A stretch of DNA of 8,728 nucleotides, taken from contig DMPQ01000412.1 in NCBI GenBank assembly GCA_003455945.1, positions 1,548-10,275 of the forward strand, in the 5' to 3' direction. This DNA comes from Planctomycetaceae bacterium (GTDB lineage Bacteria > Planctomycetota > Planctomycetia > Pirellulales > Pirellulaceae). Every line of letters begins with the position of its first letter. Position 1 is the stretch's first letter. Of the stretch, positions 5,159 through 8,728 are shown piece by piece. The translations under genes were made by a program, and so were the position numbers. The notes below the pieces were generated by a model. The model was not told where the DNA came from, did no database searches, and saw nothing but the letters and a program-made list of their open reading frames with translations.

Positions 5159-6655
5159 ATGAGTTCGAAGCCGAAGAACGCGATCTCGCCGACCCGCAGC
5201 GAAGACTATCCGGAGTGGTACCAGCAGGTGATCCGCGCGGCCGACCTGGCCGAGGTGTCACCGGTCCGCGGCTGCATGGTGATCAAGCCGTGGGGCTATG
5301 CGCTCTGGGAGAACATGCAACGGGTGCTCGACGGCATGTTCAAGGAGACGGGGCATCAGAACGCCTACTTCCCGCTCTTCATTCCGATGAGCTTTCTCGA
5401 GAAGGAAGCGGAGCACGTCGAAGGGTTCGCCAAGGAATGCGCCGTGGTGACTCACCACCGCCTCGAGCCCGGGCCCGACGGCGGACTGGTCCCCGCCGGT
5501 CCGCTCGAGGAACCGCTGATCGTTCGGCCGACGAGCGAGACGATCATCGGATCGATGTATGCGAAGTGGGTTCAGTCGTATCGCGATCTGCCGATCAAGA
5601 TCAACCAGTGGGCGAACGTCGTCCGCTGGGAGCTGCGGACGCGTCTGTTCTTGCGGACCGCCGAGTTCCTGTGGCAGGAAGGGCACACCGCTCACGCGAC
5701 CGAAGACGAGGCGTGGGAAGAGACGCGGCTGATGCTCGAGGTCTATGCGAAGTTCGCCCGCGAGTACATGGCGATGCCGGTGCTCGAAGGGGAGAAGAGC
5801 GAAGGCGAGCGATTTCCCGGCGCGGTCTCGACCCTGTCGATCGAGGCGATGATGCAGGACCGCAAGGCGCTGCAGGCCGGCACCTCGCACTTCCTCGGTC
5901 AGAACTTCTCGCGCGCTCAGGAGATCAAGTTCCAGGACCAGAACGGCCGTGAGGTCTTCGCCTGGACGACCTCCTGGGGCGTGTCGACGCGACTGGTCGG
6001 TGCGCTGATCATGACGCATGCCGACGACGACGGTCTGGTCCTCCCGCCTCGCCTGGCACCGACGCATGTCGTGCTGCTGCCGATCTACCGGAACGACGAG
6101 GAGCGGACGCGCGTGCTCGCCTACTGTCGCGAGGTGATGGAGCGGGTCAGGCAGGTGCGGTACGACGAGCTGCCGGTTCGGGTCGAGATCGACGATCGCG
6201 ACATTCGCGGCGGCGAGAAGAAGTGGCATCACGTCAAACGTGGCGTACCGATCCGGCTGGAGATCGGCCCGCGCGACGTCGATTCGCGAGGGGTCTTCGT
6301 CGGACGTCGGGATCGCGAGAAGAGTCAGGGAGAGACGCTCGATGCGTTCGTCGCCGGTCTCGCTGCGACGCTCGCCGAGATGCAGCAGCAGCTCTACGAT
6401 CGGGCTCTCGCCTTCCGCGAGGCGAATACCGTTCGGCTCGATTCGCTCGACGAGTTCCGGCAGTACTTCGCCGGGGAGGACGGAGGGGGCTTCGCCTGGT
6501 GCCATTGGTCGGAATCGCCCGAGATGGAGACGCTGCTGAAGGAGATGCGCGTCACGCTGCGGAACGTTCCGAACGGTCAGGAACCGGAGGACGGACGCTG
6601 CATCTTCACGGGCAAGCCGAGTCGGACGCGAGCCGTCTTTGCGCGAGCGTACTGA
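5159..6655 (+). CDS. proS: Prolyl-tRNA synthetase, archaeal/eukaryotic (ProS type 3) form, 498 aa
   Basis: This cytoplasmic class IIa synthetase charges tRNA-Pro with proline using ATP. It opens with YPEWYQQVIRAADL and RGCMVIKPWGYALWENMQ, characteristic of the short archaeal-type enzyme, which lacks the large editing insertion of E. coli ProRS. The motif 1 region lies near residues 52-76 (ending YFPLFIP). Motif 2 starts at R156-W157-E158 and continues through FLRTAEFLWQEGHT (164-177). Motif 3 is around 274-301 (GVSTRLVGALIMTHADDDG then PPRLAP). The anticodon-binding domain follows (THVVLLPIYR onward). The C-terminal domain ends in the typical FARAY with a terminal Tyr. Of the four zinc-binding cysteines common in this type, only C448 and C481 are apparent; the C481 site reads CIFTG rather than CxxC. 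Start ATG 5159 was chosen because it gives the normal family N-terminus, with AGGGAG 12 bases upstream; the ATG at 5108 is less likely. The DUF4416 gene follows after 9 bases. Confidence 0.96.
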   Translation: MSSKPKNAISPTRSEDYPEWYQQVIRAADLAEVSPVRGCMVIKPWGYALWENMQRVLDGMFKETGHQNAYFPLFIPMSFLEKEAEHVEGFAKECAVVTHHRLEPGPDGGLVPAGPLEEPLIVRPTSETIIGSMYAKWVQSYRDLPIKINQWANVVRWELRTRLFLRTAEFLWQEGHTAHATEDEAWEETRLMLEVYAKFAREYMAMPVLEGEKSEGERFPGAVSTLSIEAMMQDRKALQAGTSHFLGQNFSRAQEIKFQDQNGREVFAWTTSWGVSTRLVGALIMTHADDDGLVLPPRLAPTHVVLLPIYRNDEERTRVLAYCREVMERVRQVRYDELPVRVEIDDRDIRGGEKKWHHVKRGVPIRLEIGPRDVDSRGVFVGRRDREKSQGETLDAFVAGLAATLAEMQQQLYDRALAFREANTVRLDSLDEFRQYFAGEDGGGFAWCHWSESPEMETLLKEMRVTLRNVPNGQEPEDGRCIFTGKPSRTRAVFARAY

Positions 6656-6664
6656 GTCGCGTCG

Positions 6665-7243
6665 ATGGGTGAACAGCGAACGCCTCCGGCCGCTCTGCGA
6701 TTCGCCGCGGTCTATGCGTGCGAACCGTCGCTCTTCGATTGGTTCGAGCAGATCGTCGCGCCGGCCTGGGGCGAGGTGGAGTTGCGTTCGCCCATCTGGG
6801 CGACCGACGAGACAGGCTACTATCACCGGACGATGGGAGCGTCGGTCGTCAAGCGACTCTTCGCCTTCGAGCGACCGATGTCGCTCGACGAATTGGTGCC
6901 GGACAAGGAAGCGGCCGGTCTGTGGGAACGTCAGGGAGCGGCGGCGTTTCCCGACGCTCCCGAGCGCCCGATCAACATCGATTCGGGATACCTGACCGAA
7001 GCGAAGCTGGTGCTCGCGACGACGAAGGATCGGGAGCATCGGCTGCATGTGGCGAGGGGCATGTATGCCGAAGTGACGGCCTGGTACCGTCGCGACGGTT
7101 GGCGGTTTCCCGATTGGACCTATCCCGACTATCGCCGTCCCGAGGTGATCGAGTTTCTGGAGCTCGCGCGTCGGACGCTCCGCCGCCGCCTCGGGCGACG
7201 CGAACCGACCCGCAAAGGCTCGTCGCGTAAGGACGATGCGTAG
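6665..7243 (+). CDS. DUF4416 family protein, 192 aa
   Basis: This is a compact soluble protein of unknown biochemical role. Family hallmarks seen are an N-terminal AAVYACEPSLFDW region, TDETGYYHRTMG (47-58), a NIDSGYL motif (104-110) followed closely by KLVLATTKD (114-122), a helix with MYAEVTAWYRRDGW, and WTYPDYR (151-157). The C-terminal tail from about residue 170 is Arg/Lys-rich (RRTLRRRLGRRE, then RKGSSRKDDA) and may be disordered or bind nucleic acid. The gene starts 9 bases after the proS stop and has no clear Shine-Dalgarno of its own, so translational coupling to proS is likely. The length agrees with the family, and no signal peptide or membrane segment is present. The known family gives no assigned reaction, and the link to prolyl-tRNA synthesis is suggested only by position. 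Confidence 0.88.
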   Translation: MGEQRTPPAALRFAAVYACEPSLFDWFEQIVAPAWGEVELRSPIWATDETGYYHRTMGASVVKRLFAFERPMSLDELVPDKEAAGLWERQGAAAFPDAPERPINIDSGYLTEAKLVLATTKDREHRLHVARGMYAEVTAWYRRDGWRFPDWTYPDYRRPEVIEFLELARRTLRRRLGRREPTRKGSSRKDDA

Positions 7244-7332
7244 ATCTTCGCTGCGACTCGTAGGATTCGGGTCGGAACGGGCGGGGAAGTGAGATCGCCG
7301 TGTTGTCGGTGGCGATCGTCGGCGACATGATG

Positions 7333-7363
7333 GAGCTTCTCGTCCGAGAGCTTGTCCCCTTTT
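7333..7363 (+). terminator. Terminator-like hairpin with T-rich tail after the proS-DUF4416 operon
   Basis: AGCT (7334-7337) and CTC (7339-7341) pair with AGCT (7349-7352) and GAG (7346-7348). There is one bulged T and a 4-base loop, with a possible G-T closing pair (7333/7353). A T/C-rich tail follows (TTGTCCCCTTTT). A second, weaker inverted repeat, GATCGCC (7293-7299) with GGCGATC (7311-7317), lies just upstream. The spacer from 7244 to 7471 holds no gene. A poor promoter-like pair (TTGTCG 7303-7308, CATGAT 7326-7331, 17 bases apart) could instead start the next transcript, in which case the hairpin would lie in its leader. Confidence 0.35.
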
Positions 7364-7471
7364 CTCCTCGGGAAGCGTGCGGTCGACCGCCCCCGACGCC
7401 TCGGCTCCGCCGGTCGCGCGTCGACGCCGGTCTTCGTTTCGCTCCTGCCGCTCGCCAGGATCCCTCTCCGC

Positions 7472-8692
7472 ATGCCTCCGGAGTACCGTCTGCCGCTGCT
7501 GGTCGCCGTGACGGTGTTGCCGGCGATGCTGATCTCGGTGACGGTCGTCGCGCTGCTGCGCCGCTGGGCGCCGCGATTGGGACTGCTCGATCGACCGAAC
7601 CAGCGCAAGGTCCATACGACGCCGATTCCGCTCGGGGGCGGGATCGGGATCTGGGCCGGTTGGCTCGGCACGCTCGGCGCCGGAGCGGCGTTCGTCCTGG
7701 CGGCTCGATCGTCCGAAGGCCTGGCGGCGTGGCTGCCCCCCTGGGCATCGCAGCATCTGTCGGGAGCCGCCGAGCGACTCGACATGCTCGCGGTGATCGT
7801 CGGCTGCGGCACGGTCCTGATGATCGTCGGGCTGATCGACGATCGTTACGGCCTCGGCTGGAAACTCCGCCTCGGGATTCAGTTCGCGGTCGCCGCCGGT
7901 TGCGTCTCGATCCCCGAGCTGCGACTGACCGCGTTCATTCCGTTGCCGATCGTCACCGTTCCCCTGACGGTCGTCTGGATCGTCGCGATGATCAACGCGT
8001 TCAACATGCTCGACAACATGGATGGGTTGTCGGGCGGGATCGGGACGATCGTCGGCGGGTTGCTCGCTGCGGCGTTATTGCTGGGAGCCGATCCGGCGAC
8101 CGGGCAGCCGCAGCTGTTCGTCGCCGGGTTCGTGCTGACGCTGGTCGGCGGGCTGGTCGGCTTTCTCTTCCACAACCGTCCCCCGGCCCGGATCTTCATG
8201 GGAGATGCGGGGAGCTACCTGATCGGCTTCGTTCTTTCGATCGCGACGCTGCTCGGAACGTATGCGGGGCAACAGGAGCATCCGCTCGCGGTCCTGACGC
8301 CGCTCTTCCTGATGGCGGTGCCGATGTACGACATGCTGACCGTCATCGCGATCCGACTGAAGCAGGGACGGAGTCCGTTCGAGGCGGACCGGAATCACTT
8401 GAGTCATCGTCTGGTCGATCTCGGCTTCACCAAGCCGCGGGCGGTTGCCGTGATCCATCTGCTGACCGCGACCTGCGGACTCGGCGCCTTGCTGCTCGCG
8501 CGAACCGACCTGCCCGGGGCGCTGCTCGTCGCCGCGATGGTCGGCTGCGTGCTCGCGCTGATCGGTCTGATCGAGCTGACGGCGCGCCGGCGACTGAAGG
8601 CCGCAGCGGTCGAGTCGGCGGAGCGAGTCGCGTCGCCGGTGAGCCCTGCCGTCCCTGATCCCTCGGGCGCCGGCGGCGCCAAGGAGTCGTGA
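7472..8692 (+). CDS. wecA: WecA/TagO-type polyprenyl-phosphate N-acetylhexosamine-1-phosphate transferase, 406 aa
   Basis: This integral membrane enzyme transfers a sugar-1-phosphate (commonly GlcNAc-1-P from UDP-GlcNAc) to undecaprenyl phosphate. That is the first lipid-linked step of many envelope polysaccharides. All family motifs are present. The first cytoplasmic loop is LLDRPNQRKVH (38-48) followed by PIPLGGG. The Mg-binding Asp pair is D123-D124 in GLIDDRYG. N175, N178, D181 and D184 lie in NAFNMLDNMDGL. F-M-G-D-A-G-S contains G244 and D245. The basic/His loop is DRNHLSHRL, with H309 and H312. About ten hydrophobic helices are visible, the first at residues 7-29. The last 35 or so residues are a polar tail (from about RRRLKAA onward). 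Start ATG 7472 was chosen because it places the first helix at the N-terminus and has AGGA 11 bases upstream; the frame stays open to TTG 7352, but that extension resembles nothing. The stop overlaps the next start. Sugar specificity cannot be read. MraY is unlikely given the RKVH loop and the HLSHR motif. Confidence 0.93.
   Translation: MPPEYRLPLLVAVTVLPAMLISVTVVALLRRWAPRLGLLDRPNQRKVHTTPIPLGGGIGIWAGWLGTLGAGAAFVLAARSSEGLAAWLPPWASQHLSGAAERLDMLAVIVGCGTVLMIVGLIDDRYGLGWKLRLGIQFAVAAGCVSIPELRLTAFIPLPIVTVPLTVVWIVAMINAFNMLDNMDGLSGGIGTIVGGLLAAALLLGADPATGQPQLFVAGFVLTLVGGLVGFLFHNRPPARIFMGDAGSYLIGFVLSIATLLGTYAGQQEHPLAVLTPLFLMAVPMYDMLTVIAIRLKQGRSPFEADRNHLSHRLVDLGFTKPRAVAVIHLLTATCGLGALLLARTDLPGALLVAAMVGCVLALIGLIELTARRRLKAAAVESAERVASPVSPAVPDPSGAGGAKES
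8681..8686 (+). promoter_or_regulatory. Shine-Dalgarno for the gene at 8692, inside the 3' end of the transferase gene
   Basis: AAGGAG lies 5 bases before ATG 8692, within codons for the C-terminal Ala-Lys-Glu-Ser of the transferase. Together with the TGATG stop/start overlap it indicates translational coupling. Confidence 0.55.
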
Positions 8693-8728
8693 TGGCGAGA
8701 GGCGACCGACCTGAGGAGCCGACGTCGA
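8692..8728 (+). CDS. Start of a downstream gene, cut by the window end
   Basis: ATG 8692 overlaps the TGA stop of the transferase gene and is preceded by AAGGAG at ideal spacing. Twelve codons are visible (MARGDRPEEPTS), a polar N-terminus without a signal peptide so far. Its family cannot be judged. Given the overlap it likely shares an operon with the glycan-initiating enzyme, for example as another envelope-polysaccharide gene, but this is inference from position only. Confidence 0.55.
   Translation, partial: MARGDRPEEPTS

Noticed and set aside
1162..5160. A 1332-codon open frame on the minus strand covering the whole giant gene
   Set aside because: It is the in-register antisense of the plus-strand gene and runs on through the non-coding leader. 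Its translation is Arg/Pro/Asp-rich low-complexity sequence with no recognisable domain, while the plus strand shows domain order, a ribosome binding site and coiled-coil periodicity.
7303..7331. Promoter-like TTGTCG and CATGAT, 17 bases apart
   Set aside because: Each half matches only 4 of 6 positions, and such matches are expected by chance. It is mentioned only as an alternative in the spacer, not called as a feature.
7352..7471. Upstream TTG extending the WecA-type protein by 40 residues
   Set aside because: The extension is Arg/Pro/Ser-rich, unlike the family, and would begin inside a terminator-like hairpin. ATG 7472 puts the first membrane helix at the N-terminus as expected.
5258..7756. 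An 832-codon open frame on the minus strand opposite proS and the DUF4416 gene
   Set aside because: It is in register with two clearly recognised plus-strand families and crosses their boundaries. It is explained by avoidance of TTA, CTA and TCA codons.
1..8728. CRISPR arrays, tRNA/rRNA genes, insertion sequences or phage genes
   Set aside because: No regularly spaced direct repeats, no cloverleaf with a TTCGA-type T-loop in a proper context, and no transposase or integrase-like translation were seen in any stretch.

Overview
This is a GC-rich window in which all seven recognisable genes (two cut by the window edges) lie on the plus strand. The content fits a planctomycete (Planctomycetota). 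The evidence is a very large coiled-coil protein ending in DUF4332-type helix-hairpin-helix modules, a short archaeal/eukaryote-type prolyl-tRNA synthetase, a DUF4416 protein, and Shine-Dalgarno sequences that are strong before some genes and weak or absent before others. This assignment is an inference from gene families; species and genus cannot be read from the sequence.

Layout. (1) Bases 1-182 are the C-terminal end of a small membrane protein. (2) Bases 241-897 encode a probable secreted or lipid-anchored protein of 218 residues, followed by a hairpin and a gene-free spacer to 1200. (3) Bases 1201-4809 encode a 1202-residue protein. By eye it has the architecture of a YhaN/Rad50/SMC-like coiled-coil ATPase, but its nucleotide-binding motifs look eroded. 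A cluster of four cysteines lies between its coiled-coil blocks, and its C-terminal third has two helix-hairpin-helix regions joined by a highly charged Arg/Ser/Asp/Glu linker. (4) Bases 4810-5158 are a non-coding stretch with a series of inverted repeats, ending at proS. (5) proS (5159-6655) and a DUF4416 gene (6665-7243) are separated by 9 bases and probably form an operon. (6) After a 228-base spacer containing a terminator-like hairpin, bases 7472-8692 encode a WecA/TagO-type polyprenyl-phosphate sugar-1-phosphate transferase. Its stop codon overlaps the start of another gene (8692 onward) that has a strong ribosome binding site and runs off the window.

How the genes relate. proS supplies Pro-tRNA for translation, and the DUF4416 protein is probably co-translated with it, role unknown. 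The WecA-type enzyme starts lipid-linked glycan synthesis for an envelope polysaccharide, and the overlapping downstream gene is likely in the same operon. The large protein is the most unusual item: it looks like a structural, non-hydrolysing relative of DNA-repair or chromosome-structure ATPases fused to DNA-binding-type helical modules.

No rRNA, tRNA, CRISPR array, insertion sequence or phage gene was seen. Domain assignments are pattern recognition by eye and have not been confirmed by a database search.
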